From Hyphomicrobiales bacterium (GTDB lineage Bacteria; Pseudomonadota; Alphaproteobacteria; MED-G09), in assembly GCA_028339975.1 (NCBI GenBank), contig JAOLDG010000001.1:136740-200739 (forward strand): DNA of 64,000 bases, written 5' to 3'. Numbering within the stretch: the stretch's first letter is position 1; every line of letters begins with the position of its first letter. Made by a program: the position numbers and the translations under genes. The notes beneath the pieces are model-generated. The model saw only the letters and a program-made list of their open reading frames with translations, was not told the DNA's origin and did no database searches. Positions 55,927 through 64,000 of the stretch are shown in pieces.

Positions 55927-57319
55927 CTTTTAATCTTTTTTTCCAATAAGAGGCAGATTTTTTTACATTTCTTGGTGATGTACCGCCTTCTGAGTTTTTC
56001 CTATTAACTGATTTTTCCGTATTAAGAACATTGTATATATCCTTAGTTATTCGTTTATCAAATTGTTTTAATACCTCCAATTCCATCTTATCAAGATTCA
56101 TATCATCTTTAATACATTTTGAGACTATTTCCCCAGTTATTTGATGTGCAGATCTAAAGGGGATATTTAAATTTTGTACCAACCAATCTGCTAAATCAGT
56201 TGCAGTAGAAAACTGTCTCGATGACGCATTATTCATATTATCAATATTTGGAACCATATTTTTTATCATTGATGTCATTGATTGTAGGCATAGTAAAATA
56301 TTATCTAATGCATCAAAAGTTGGCTCCTTATCTTCTTGAAGATCTTTTGAATAGGCCAGCGGCAGTCCCTTCATGACGACTAACATTGTTATTAATGACC
56401 CTATGAGTCTCCCCGACTTTCCTCTAACAAGTTCAGCAAGGTCAGGATTTTTCTTTTGGGGCATAATTGATGAACCAGTAGTTAGATCATCAGGAAGTGA
56501 AATGAAATTAAACCCATCAGAAAGCCATAAAATAATTTCTTCAGCTAACCTAGATAAATGAACAGAGCAAATTGCTATGGATGACATTGTCTCCAGGACA
56601 AAATCTCTTGATGAAACAGCATCTAAAGAATTTCTCATTGGATTATCAAATCCTAATGTTTTTGCTGTCATCTTCCTATTTATTGGGAATGATGTTCCTG
56701 AGAGTGCACCTGAACCTAATGGACTTTCATTTAATCTATTATTACAATCAATGATTCTTCCCTTATCCCTAGATAGCATTTCCACATAAGCCAAAAGATG
56801 ATGGCCCATAGTAATTGGTTGTGCGGTTTGCATATGAGTAAAACCTGGCATTATTGTTTTATAATTTTCTTCAGCTTTATTTGTTAAAGCAATCTGAAGC
56901 AAAGTTATTTCATCAGCGATATGAGAATTCTTTTTTCTTATATACAATCTAAGGTCAGTAGCAACTTGGTCATTCCTTGACCTAGCAGTATGCAATCTTC
57001 CTGCCGTATCACCAATATCCTTCTGAAGTTTTGACTCAATATTCATATGAATATCTTCTAATTCTTTATCAAGTTTAAAGTTACCGCTTTGAAATTGATT
57101 CCTAATTCTTTTAAGGCCAGATATAATTAATGATGAATCTTTTTTTGTAATTATTTTACAGTGTGCTAACATTTGTGTATGCGCAATTGAAGCTTCAACA
57201 TCGACTTCGAATAGTTTATAATCAAATTCAATTGAGGAATTAACATTTTGTAATAGTTTTGAAGAATCCAAGGAGAACCTTCCTCCCCACATTTTATTTT
57301 TAGAGGCTTTCTTAACCAT
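55916..57319 (-). CDS. argH: Argininosuccinate lyase
   Basis: This 467-residue fumarase-superfamily enzyme releases arginine and fumarate from argininosuccinate. It opens with MWGGRFS, and has HTARSRNDQVATD, GFTHMQTAQPIT and the superfamily signature GSSIMPQKKNPD. Length and motifs are normal. It is divergent from the tlpA gene with 37 nt between starts. Confidence 0.97.
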   Translation of the reverse strand: MVKKASKNKMWGGRFSLDSSKLLQNVNSSIEFDYKLFEVDVEASIAHTQMLAHCKIITKKDSSLIISGLKRIRNQFQSGNFKLDKELEDIHMNIESKLQKDIGDTAGRLHTARSRNDQVATDLRLYIRKKNSHIADEITLLQIALTNKAEENYKTIMPGFTHMQTAQPITMGHHLLAYVEMLSRDKGRIIDCNNRLNESPLGSGALSGTSFPINRKMTAKTLGFDNPMRNSLDAVSSRDFVLETMSSIAICSVHLSRLAEEIILWLSDGFNFISLPDDLTTGSSIMPQKKNPDLAELVRGKSGRLIGSLITMLVVMKGLPLAYSKDLQEDKEPTFDALDNILLCLQSMTSMIKNMVPNIDNMNNASSRQFSTATDLADWLVQNLNIPFRSAHQITGEIVSKCIKDDMNLDKMELEVLKQFDKRITKDIYNVLNTEKSVNRKNSEGGTSPRNVKKSASYWKKRLKDEE

Positions 57320-57356
57320 AACTTTTTAACCTATTAATTTATTAAGGTAATAACTA

Positions 57357-57917
57357 ATGAATATATTAAAAAAACCACTCTTAATAGGCTTAATTGTCAT
57401 ATCTTCTTTAGTTACAATATTTCTTATTAATTCTAATAGTACAATGTTTGAAAAAAAGCATGAAAAAATATTTTTAAAATCCAATAATGACTCTCGATTA
57501 GATTCGATTAGTTTTTTTAATTCAGAAGGGGCAGAGTTTTTTTTATCTGATTTTAAAGGCAAGGTATTGTTGGTTAACCTTTGGGCTACCTGGTGTGCCC
57601 CTTGCAGGATAGAGATGCCATCTTTAGATAGACTTCAAAAAATACTAGGCGATGATAATTTTCAAGTTATTGCTATAGCTGTTGAAAAGACTGATATTTC
57701 AAAGATTATTGAATTTTATCAAGAGGCAAACATTCAAAATTTAATAATTTATCATGATAAATCAACAAAATCAGGCTTATATGCCAAAGCTACAGGATTA
57801 CCCTTCACTCTTCTTATTGGACCCGATGGAAAAGAGGAAGGAAGGAGGGATGGGCCATGGGAATGGGATTCACCAGAGGTTTTAAGTATAATAAAAAAAC
57901 TAAAAGAAATTAATTAA
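57357..57917 (+). CDS. tlpA: TlpA-family thiol:disulfide oxidoreductase
   Basis: This 186-residue membrane-anchored thioredoxin-like protein has an N-terminal helix (residues 7-25) and the redox motif WCAPC with Cys80 and Cys83, followed by the cis-Pro segment GLPFTLLIG. It should reduce periplasmic disulfides, for example in cytochrome oxidase or cytochrome c assembly. A tlpA gene divergent from argH is a conserved alphaproteobacterial arrangement. Confidence 0.92.
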   Translation: MNILKKPLLIGLIVISSLVTIFLINSNSTMFEKKHEKIFLKSNNDSRLDSISFFNSEGAEFFLSDFKGKVLLVNLWATWCAPCRIEMPSLDRLQKILGDDNFQVIAIAVEKTDISKIIEFYQEANIQNLIIYHDKSTKSGLYAKATGLPFTLLIGPDGKEEGRRDGPWEWDSPEVLSIIKKLKEIN

Positions 57918-57918
57918 A

Positions 57919-58848
57919 TTATTTTAATGCGTCATTTAGTTCTGGAATGGCCTTGAAAAGATCAGCTACTAGACCATAATCGGCAACTTGGAATATTGGT
58001 GCTTCCTCATCTTTATTAATTGCTACAATTACTTTTGAATCTTTCATTCCGGCAAGATGTTGAATGGCTCCGGAAATACCGACAGCGATATATAAATCTG
58101 GTGCAACTACTTTACCGGTTTGGCCAACTTGATAATCATTTGGAACAAACCCAGCATCAACAGCAGCTCGTGACGCACCAAGTGCAGCACCAAGTTTATC
58201 AGCAACACCCTCCAGAAGAACAAAATTCTCTCCATTTTGCATACCACGACCACCAGAAATAATTATCTTTGCAGCAGTTAACTCTGGACGATCTGATTTT
58301 GTTAATTCCTCAGAAATATACTCCGATAAGTTTTTATCTTCAGAATTTTGAATATTCTCAATAGGTGCTGGATCTTGATCGCCAGCCGCTTGAAACGATG
58401 GCGCTCTAACAGTTATTATTTTTTTACTTGATAGCGATTTAACAGTTTGTATAGCATTACCCGCATAAATAGGGCGTTCAAATGTATCAGAATCTAGAAC
58501 ATTAATAATTTCAGATATTTGCGGTATATCTAAAAGAGCTGCTACTCTAGGCATAAAATTTTTACCTGTTGTTGAGGCCGTTGTAAGAATTGCATTATAG
58601 TCACCTGAAATCTCGACAACAAGATCTGCATACGATTCTGCCATATGTTTTTCGTATATTGGGTTATCACATAATAAGACTTTTGATACTCCCTCAATTT
58701 TTGATATTTGTTCAGCAACTCCTGAGCAATCTTTTCCTGCAACTAAGACGTGAACTTCTTCACCAATTTTTGTTGCAGCATTCATAGTTTTTCTATTTGC
58801 TTCATTAAGGTTTTGGTTGTCATGTTCTGCTATAAGTAACGTAGTCAT
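57919..58848 (-). CDS. etfA: Electron transfer flavoprotein alpha subunit
   Basis: This 309-residue FAD-binding subunit accepts electrons from acyl-CoA dehydrogenases and passes them to ETF-quinone oxidoreductase. It has the C-terminal FAD domain: ISGGRGMQNGENF, LGASRAAVDAGFVPNDYQVGQTGK, and VGISGAIQHLAGM. The start directly follows etfB with no gap. Confidence 0.96.
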   Translation of the reverse strand: MTTLLIAEHDNQNLNEANRKTMNAATKIGEEVHVLVAGKDCSGVAEQISKIEGVSKVLLCDNPIYEKHMAESYADLVVEISGDYNAILTTASTTGKNFMPRVAALLDIPQISEIINVLDSDTFERPIYAGNAIQTVKSLSSKKIITVRAPSFQAAGDQDPAPIENIQNSEDKNLSEYISEELTKSDRPELTAAKIIISGGRGMQNGENFVLLEGVADKLGAALGASRAAVDAGFVPNDYQVGQTGKVVAPDLYIAVGISGAIQHLAGMKDSKVIVAINKDEEAPIFQVADYGLVADLFKAIPELNDALK

Positions 58849-59598
58849 TTAAATAACTCCTGCTTCATTTTTTAACTTATCAACTAATTCTTCCACGGTC
58901 TCCACTTTTATGCCAGCCTCTCTTTGTGCTGGTTCCGAAACCTTAACAACTTCTAACATTGGAGAAATCTGAATATTATAATCTTCAGGATTTTTTTCTT
59001 CTATAGGTTTCTTCTTTGCCTTCATGATGTTTGGAAGTGATGCATATCTTGGTTCATTTAGCCTGAGATCAGTTGTAATAACTGATGGTAATTTAAGATC
59101 TATAGTTTGAAGACCTCCATCAACCTCTCTTATTACATTAATTTTACCATCTGATATTTTTAATTCTGAAGCAAATGTTCCTTGTGACCAACCTAAAAGT
59201 GCAGCCAACATTTGGCCTGTCTGGTTACTATCATCGTCAATTGCTTGTTTTCCTAAAATAATTATTTCGGGTTTTTCATCATCACTAATTGCCTTTATAA
59301 TTTTGGCAACATTTAAAGGTTCAACAAATTCGTCAGTTTTAACTAATATACCTCTATCTGCTCCCATAGCTAAAGCTGTTCTTATTGTCTCTTGGGATTG
59401 CTGTGGACCAACTGACAGAACGATTATTTCTGATACAGTTCCTGACTCCTTTAGTCTAATTGCCTCTTCAACTGCTATTTCGTCGAAAGGATTCATTGAC
59501 ATCTTAACGTTTGCTAATTCAACACCAGAATTATCTGATTTGACGCGAATTTTAACATTATAATCAACTACTCTTTTGATGGGTACAAGAACCTTCAT
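58849..59598 (-). CDS. etfB: Electron transfer flavoprotein beta subunit
   Basis: This 249-residue AMP-binding partner of EtfA opens [19 protein letters not shown] and has the [38 protein letters not shown] and [21 protein letters not shown] segments of the family. GGAG precedes the ATG. A cob(I)alamin adenosyltransferase gene lies 116 nt upstream on the same strand. Confidence 0.96.
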   Translation of the reverse strand: MKVLVPIKRVVDYNVKIRVKSDNSGVELANVKMSMNPFDEIAVEEAIRLKESGTVSEIIVLSVGPQQSQETIRTALAMGADRGILVKTDEFVEPLNVAKIIKAISDDEKPEIIILGKQAIDDDSNQTGQMLAALLGWSQGTFASELKISDGKINVIREVDGGLQTIDLKLPSVITTDLRLNEPRYASLPNIMKAKKKPIEEKNPEDYNIQISPMLEVVKVSEPAQREAGIKVETVEELVDKLKNEAGVI

Positions 59599-59714
59599 TT
59601 TTTTATCTCCAATTAATCCAGTGCATTAGATTTGCAGAAATTAAGACTACTAGTCATTTCTGTCAATCGAACATTTTAAATAGATAAAATTAATTACATT
59701 AATTAAGCTAATAT

Positions 59715-60314
59715 TTATATTTTCTCATCAAAATTCGTTTGCCCTGGTCGCCAAAGAGTATCGCCTTGACCGCCCGTATCGGTCTGGTTAGCGTAACGTG
59801 CAGCAACAAAACAAAGATCAGAAAGTCTATTTATATATTTAAGTGCAATTTCAGAAACAGCACCTTCTTCTGTAAGGGATAAGCTAACCATTAATCTCTC
59901 AGCCCTTCTAATTACCGTCCTTGCTTGATGAAGGTAGGAAGATGCTGGAGTTCCACCTGGTAAAACAAAGGATTTTAAAGATTCTAAATTAATATTTAAT
60001 TGATCAATTTCTTCCTCGATTCTGTCTACTTGTGTTTCAACTATAGATAGTGAATTCAACTTATCGGATCGAGGCGTCGATAATTCTGCACCAAGATCGA
60101 AAAGTTCATTTTGAATTGATCCTAAGAAATTATCTAAGGTTATTAGTTCCGATGTTTTTGTATATGTTCTTACTATGCCTATTATTGAGTTAGCCTCATC
60201 GATAGTCCCATAAGCTTCGACTCTTAGTGCATCTTTGGAAATCCTTGATCCATCTCCTAAGCTTGTGGATCCCTTATCGCCTGTTTTTGTGTAAATTTTA
60301 TTTAATACAACCAT
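59715..60314 (-). CDS. PduO-type ATP:cob(I)alamin adenosyltransferase
   Basis: This 199-residue enzyme makes adenosylcobalamin, the cofactor of methylmalonyl-CoA and ethylmalonyl-CoA mutases. It has the ATP-binding start IYTKTGDKGSTSLGDG, then VEAYGTIDEANSIIG, FVLPGGTPASSYLHQARTVIRRAER and YINRLSDLCFVAARYAN. Its ATG shares one base with the stop of the PagL-like gene. Proximity to etfBA and a methylsuccinyl-CoA-dehydrogenase-like gene fits acyl-CoA carbon metabolism. Confidence 0.94.
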   Translation of the reverse strand: MVVLNKIYTKTGDKGSTSLGDGSRISKDALRVEAYGTIDEANSIIGIVRTYTKTSELITLDNFLGSIQNELFDLGAELSTPRSDKLNSLSIVETQVDRIEEEIDQLNINLESLKSFVLPGGTPASSYLHQARTVIRRAERLMVSLSLTEEGAVSEIALKYINRLSDLCFVAARYANQTDTGGQGDTLWRPGQTNFDEKI

Positions 60315-60823
60315 TAATTTATTTTCCAGGCGAGCCTAAAACCTAAACTTGTAAGACCTTGATTCGGATCACATAAGCTTCCATTTGACATATGCTGTGC
60401 AGATATTTGTAAGATAGTATTTTCTTTAATTTCATAACCAAAGGCAATCATTTCTCGAAAATTTACCTTACATCCAAACCCTAATGAATTATTTTCAATT
60501 TTTTCTTTACCAGAGTGAATAGCGGCACCAAAACCAAGTTCTCCGCTAAACCTTCCTTTTTTAAATAAGTTCCAAGTAGATCCTGCATAAAGTAGGTGGG
60601 TATTATTTGCTAAACTAATGTGTGTACCTAAATGTGGTCTTCCAGCATATGAACTCCACCAGCTGGGCCTATTGAATATTTTTTCAAATGATAAAGCGGC
60701 TCCACCCTCTATTCTTCTTTCTACATCATGCATTGATAGCCCCATTCGATATTCTGCTGATTCTACAAAGAAAAATGGTGTTAAGCTAAAGAATATAAGT
60801 AAGGGTATCGTAGTTTTTTTCAA
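60314..60823 (-). CDS. PagL-like lipid A 3-O-deacylase (acyloxyacyl hydrolase family)
   Basis: This outer-membrane protein of about 169 residues has an eight-strand barrel pattern. I place the start at TTG (60821-60823): GGAG lies 7 nt upstream and the protein then begins with a perfect signal peptide (MKKTTIPLLIFFSL to ESA). The PagL active-site pattern H-x-S-N is present in AQHMSNGSL. In Pseudomonas PagL the catalytic Glu lies 14 residues after the His; here that position is Thr (NQGLTS). The enzyme would remove an acyl chain from lipid A, but activity is uncertain. It overlaps the adenosyltransferase start by one base. Confidence 0.72.
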   Translation of the reverse strand: MKKTTIPLLIFFSLTPFFFVESAEYRMGLSMHDVERRIEGGAALSFEKIFNRPSWWSSYAGRPHLGTHISLANNTHLLYAGSTWNLFKKGRFSGELGFGAAIHSGKEKIENNSLGFGCKVNFREMIAFGYEIKENTILQISAQHMSNGSLCDPNQGLTSLGFRLAWKIN

Positions 60824-60908
60824 TTGATAGCTCCGCAATAATTTATATAACTTTTATAATTAATAATAAAATTTAATCTAATTATTCATAGAAAACAATA
60901 TTCAAATA

Positions 60909-62543
60909 CTATCTATTTTTACTTTCCATGAGTCTTCTTGCAATAACTTGAGCTTGTATTTCTGCGGTTCCTTCAAAAATACTCAATATTCGTGCATCTG
61001 CAAGAATTCTGCTTATTGGAGTTTCTGTTGCAAACCCAATGCCGCCATGAATTTGTAAAGCATTATCTGCTGATGACCATGCTACTCTTGCCCCTAAAAG
61101 CTTAGCCATACCGGCTTCCATATCACATCTTTGAGCTAAATCTTTAATATTTGCAGCATGAAAAGTTAGCTGCCTAACAATCATTGTTTCTGCAAACATC
61201 ATTATTAATTTCTCACTTATTCTTGGAAAATCGATGAGTTTTTTACCAAATTGAGTCCTGTCAACTGAATATTTTAAAGCAACATCGCAAGCATTTTGTG
61301 AAACACCAACTGCCCTAGCTGCAGTTTGTATCCTTGCAGATTCAAAAGTTGACATTAAATGAATAAAGCCTTTTCCTTCCTCTTCACCAAGAAGATTTTC
61401 TTTTGGTACCTCAAAGTTATCAAAGCCAATATCGAATTCCTTCATTCCTCTATAACCAATTACATTAATTTCACCACCACTCATTCCTTCGGCGGGAAAA
61501 AATTCATTATTATTTTCTCTTGGTTTTTCAGCAAGAAACATTGAAAGACCTTTATGATCAGATAATTCATTATTAGTTCTTACTAGTAAGGTCATAAGGT
61601 CGGCTCTAGCACCGTGCGTTATCCAAGTTTTATTCCCATTAACTAGGTACTTATCATCTTTAAGTTTACCCCTTGTTTTTAAATGAGCTAGATCTGATCC
61701 TATGTCTGGCTCTGAAAAAACTGCAGTTGGAAATATATTTCCAGAAGCAATCTTATTAAGATATTTTTCTTTTTGAGCCTCTGTTCCACCTATTAATATT
61801 AATTCAGCAGCTATTTCTGATCTTGTCCCTAATGAACCAACGCCAATCCATCCACGAGATAATTCCTCCGAAACAATACACATGGCCTTTTTTTCCAATC
61901 CGAGACCCCCATACTTTTCTGGAATTGTTAATCCAAAAACCCCTAAGTCTGACATTTTTTTTATTACATCCAATGGGATATATTCATCATTAAGATGCCA
62001 TCCATGTGCATTAGGAGTAATTTCTTCTTCAACAAACCGTCTAAATTGATTTTTTATTTCTTTATAAGTATCATCTAAACCATCATCAGGAATAATTCCA
62101 GATTCATTACTTTCTAGTAATAATCTCATTACTCTATTTTTTTCTTTACTCGATGATCTTTCGATCAACGGATTAGAAATTTTCTTAAATTTTTCTATAC
62201 TGGAATTGGAAATTTTTAGTTCATCAGGCCTTATAGTTTCGTTTTGACTCATTGGAATTCCATGCAGAATCTGGAGGCAATATTCACCAGCTCCAATTCC
62301 AGCCAAACCTTCTTCAAGAGGAGTTAATCTATTCTCTTCATTTAAATTTTCTATCCAATTTGCAAGTTGAGACAATGATTCAACGTAAGTGGCATACCAA
62401 GCGAGACCATGGCCAATATGTTGATTTTCATTTAGATAATCGATATTCTTTAGTTCTTCATTATTATCTCTTGCTTCTGAAAATATATCACGTGAGACGT
62501 TAAAGGCATTTTTTAGTTCTTCGACAAGTTGATTATTTTTCAT
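60909..62543 (-). CDS. mcd: Acyl-CoA dehydrogenase, probable methylsuccinyl-CoA dehydrogenase
   Basis: This 544-residue flavoprotein has a standard acyl-CoA dehydrogenase core in its last 380 residues, with FSEPDIGSDLA, the FAD segment TWITHG and the C-terminal QIHGGIGFATETPISRILADARILSIFEGTAEIQ. The catalytic Glu should be in that last stretch (FEGTAE). An N-terminal extension of about 160 residues (HGLAWYATYVESLSQLANW, GEYCLQILHGIPMSQNE) is characteristic, as far as I recall, of (2S)-methylsuccinyl-CoA dehydrogenase of the ethylmalonyl-CoA pathway. Nearby etfAB and a cobalamin adenosyltransferase fit. A generic acyl-CoA dehydrogenase role is the alternative. Confidence 0.78.
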   Translation of the reverse strand: MKNNQLVEELKNAFNVSRDIFSEARDNNEELKNIDYLNENQHIGHGLAWYATYVESLSQLANWIENLNEENRLTPLEEGLAGIGAGEYCLQILHGIPMSQNETIRPDELKISNSSIEKFKKISNPLIERSSSKEKNRVMRLLLESNESGIIPDDGLDDTYKEIKNQFRRFVEEEITPNAHGWHLNDEYIPLDVIKKMSDLGVFGLTIPEKYGGLGLEKKAMCIVSEELSRGWIGVGSLGTRSEIAAELILIGGTEAQKEKYLNKIASGNIFPTAVFSEPDIGSDLAHLKTRGKLKDDKYLVNGNKTWITHGARADLMTLLVRTNNELSDHKGLSMFLAEKPRENNNEFFPAEGMSGGEINVIGYRGMKEFDIGFDNFEVPKENLLGEEEGKGFIHLMSTFESARIQTAARAVGVSQNACDVALKYSVDRTQFGKKLIDFPRISEKLIMMFAETMIVRQLTFHAANIKDLAQRCDMEAGMAKLLGARVAWSSADNALQIHGGIGFATETPISRILADARILSIFEGTAEIQAQVIARRLMESKNR

Positions 62544-62617
62544 AATTTAAATCTCAATTAATTATTATTAAGTTCATATCATATTTTTATAAATTATAGC
62601 TAGACCATTTTGTCACA

Positions 62618-63517
62618 CTAAAAATTTGGAAAGGGTTGATTTTCCTCTATCATTGTAAAAATTTCTTCTCTTGAATGTCCTTTTTCTCTTAGAGATTTTA
62701 TTGATGTAGAATTATTGGTTTTTGAAAGCTTAATTCCATTTTCTTCTCTCAATAAATTATGATGATACCAATTGGTTTCAGGGAAATTAAAAATAATTTG
62801 TAAAAGTCTATGAATTGAAGTTGCAGGGTAAAGGTCAATTCCTCGTGAAATAAGGTTTATATTTTGTTCCGCATCATCAACAGTGACTGAAAGGTGATAT
62901 GAGCTAGGTATTTCTTTTCTAGCAATAATAAAGTCCCCATATAACGATGGCTCTAAGGTTCTTATGCCAATAGGCTCGAGTCCTTTTTCATTAAAAGAAA
63001 TATTTTTCCCAACCTTTTCCTCTGCGAACGCAATTGCTTTATTAATATCCATGCGCCATGAAAAATCTGAACCATTTAACATTAGACTAGACCTTTTAGC
63101 CTTTGATATATTTTTATAAATCCCTGGATAGATATATTGGCCATCTGGGTCAACTGGCCACCCCGATAGAGTATTTAATTTCTTTTTAATTTCTTTTTTA
63201 ATTTCAGATCTTGTAGCCCAGCAAGGGTATATTAAGTCTAAGTCTCTTAATTTTTTTATGTATACTTCATAGTTTTTAAAATAATCAGATTGCCTTCGTA
63301 CATCTTTTTGATAATTTATTCCAAGCCAGGAAAGATCCTCATAAATATTTTTTTCAAATTCTTTGTTACATCTACCAATATCAATATCTTCAATCCTTAA
63401 GAAGAATTTACCAGAACTTTTGGATGCTATTTTTTCACTAATTAAAGCAGAAAATGCATGACCAAGATGTAGGTAACCGTTTGGGCTTGGAGCAAATCTT
63501 GTATTAAATTTTGTCAT
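62618..63517 (-). CDS. gluQRS: Glutamyl-queuosine tRNA(Asp) synthetase
   Basis: This 299-residue truncated GluRS-like enzyme attaches glutamate to queuosine at position 34 of tRNA-Asp. It has the HIGH-type motif HLGH in APSPNGYLHLGHA, LRIEDIDIGR, and a KMSKS-like KLSKT near residue 275, and lacks an anticodon-binding domain. Of the usual zinc ligands (CxC, then Y and C) only the first Cys is kept (YPCWATRSE, then YPGIYKN), so the zinc site looks lost. queG in this window completes queuosine, giving this enzyme its substrate. Confidence 0.9.
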   Translation of the reverse strand: MTKFNTRFAPSPNGYLHLGHAFSALISEKIASKSSGKFFLRIEDIDIGRCNKEFEKNIYEDLSWLGINYQKDVRRQSDYFKNYEVYIKKLRDLDLIYPCWATRSEIKKEIKKKLNTLSGWPVDPDGQYIYPGIYKNISKAKRSSLMLNGSDFSWRMDINKAIAFAEEKVGKNISFNEKGLEPIGIRTLEPSLYGDFIIARKEIPSSYHLSVTVDDAEQNINLISRGIDLYPATSIHRLLQIIFNFPETNWYHHNLLREENGIKLSKTNNSTSIKSLREKGHSREEIFTMIEENQPFPNF

Positions 63518-63570
63518 TATTTTTCATAAAATTATTTATTTTTTATATAGAATCATCATTAAATATTAGA

Positions 63571-64000
63571 ATGAAAACTGAATTAAATTTAACATCTAAT
63601 GAACATCTTGAATCTTGTCCTGCTTTAGTTCTTAATGCTGACTTTAGACCACTCTCTTACTATCCATTGTCGCTATGGTCATGGCAAGATACAATTAAAG
63701 CAGTATTTCTTGATAGAGTAAATATTGTTTCAAGCTATAATAAATCTGTTCACTCACCCAGCCTTGAAATAAAATTACCATCTGTTGTTTCACTTAAAAA
63801 CTATGTAAAACCTCCACAATGGCCCGCTTTTACTAGATTTAACTTATTTTTAAGAGATAGATTCAACTGCCAGTATTGTGGAGATGCATCTGACTTAACT
63901 TTCGATCACTTATTGCCTCGGTCCAAAGGTGGTCAAACAACTTGGGAGAATGTCGTTACTGCATGTTCTAAATGTAATTTAAAGAAATCAAATCATTTGT
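63571..64000 (+). CDS. HNH endonuclease family protein (cut at window end)
   Basis: The frame opens with ATG at 63571 and runs off the right edge after 143 codons. It starts MKTELNLTS, continues LVLNADFRPLSYYPLSLWSW and YVKPPQWPAFTRFNLFLRDRF, and then has the HNH core: CQYCG, LTFDHLLPRSKGG, TWENVV and CSKCN. The two CxxC pairs bind structural zinc and His in FDHLLPRS is catalytic. This family is nearly universal in alphaproteobacteria as a single chromosomal gene of unknown role; it is not obviously part of a mobile element. Confidence 0.88.
   Translation, partial: MKTELNLTSNEHLESCPALVLNADFRPLSYYPLSLWSWQDTIKAVFLDRVNIVSSYNKSVHSPSLEIKLPSVVSLKNYVKPPQWPAFTRFNLFLRDRFNCQYCGDASDLTFDHLLPRSKGGQTTWENVVTACSKCNLKKSNHL

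Overview
The window is a gene-dense, very AT-rich stretch of a bacterial chromosome. Its gene families and gene order point to an alphaproteobacterium: a ChvI-ChvG two-component pair beside pckA, RegB-RegA, lptC-lptA-lptB, metX-metW, argH-lptM-lysA next to a TlpA thioredoxin, and a methylsuccinyl-CoA-dehydrogenase-like enzyme. Low GC, frequent 1-20 nt gene overlaps, convergent genes with almost no space between them and three TonB-dependent receptors suggest a streamlined marine lineage. The receptors argue against classical SAR11; a low-GC SAR116-like or similar clade is possible but cannot be settled from the sequence alone. I see no prophage, insertion sequence, CRISPR array, rRNA or obvious pseudogene.

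Layout. 1-5.8 kb: ahcY, an orphan PTS EIIA, chvG and chvI (leftward), with pckA divergent. 5.8-9.6 kb: polA and an ABC ATPase without a permease. 9.6-17.5 kb: two TonB-dependent receptors with an unusual hairpin-bearing leader between them, a 2-oxoglutarate oxygenase and a DUF3108 protein. 17.5-20 kb: a HAD protein, then regB and regA. 20-22.5 kb: a CinA-domain protein, a TIGR03084-like protein and cysK. 22.6-26.8 kb: a third TonB receptor followed at once by a secreted M14 carboxypeptidase. 26.9-33.6 kb: tRNA-Ser(GGA), lepA and the translation operon infC-rpmI-rplT-pheS-pheT. 33.6-37.4 kb: a glycosyltransferase, an alpha/beta hydrolase, queG and a GST. 37.5-43.4 kb: RNase D, the LPS transport genes lptCAB, a DUF805 protein, sppA, rpmF and a DMT permease. 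43.4-49.8 kb: gloB, a methyltransferase, metW-metX, ompW, hisC and tyrA. 49.8-54.5 kb: plsC, a YdcF protein, a second DMT permease, an unknown membrane protein, a PQQ-type sugar dehydrogenase and a zinc-ribbon protein. 54.5-64 kb: lysA, a small LptM lipoprotein, argH, tlpA, etfA-etfB, a cobalamin adenosyltransferase, a PagL-like protein, an acyl-CoA dehydrogenase, gluQRS and a cut-off HNH nuclease.

How the genes fit together. Envelope building and sensing are well represented (ChvGI, LptABC and LptM, PlsC, a PagL-like deacylase, SppA, OmpW). Nutrient capture relies on TonB receptors, one paired with an exported peptidase. The cobalamin adenosyltransferase, ETF and methylsuccinyl-CoA dehydrogenase candidate fit an ethylmalonyl-CoA-type carbon pathway, with PckA for gluconeogenesis.

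The points I rate highest are: infC apparently starting at a non-canonical ATA codon; a terminator-like 12-bp hairpin with a 13-codon mini-ORF in the leader of a TonB receptor gene; the TonB receptor/cytosolic-carboxypeptidase-like M14 pair; and the loss of hprK, ptsH, rpoN, hpf and ptsN from their usual neighbourhoods while one EIIA gene is kept.
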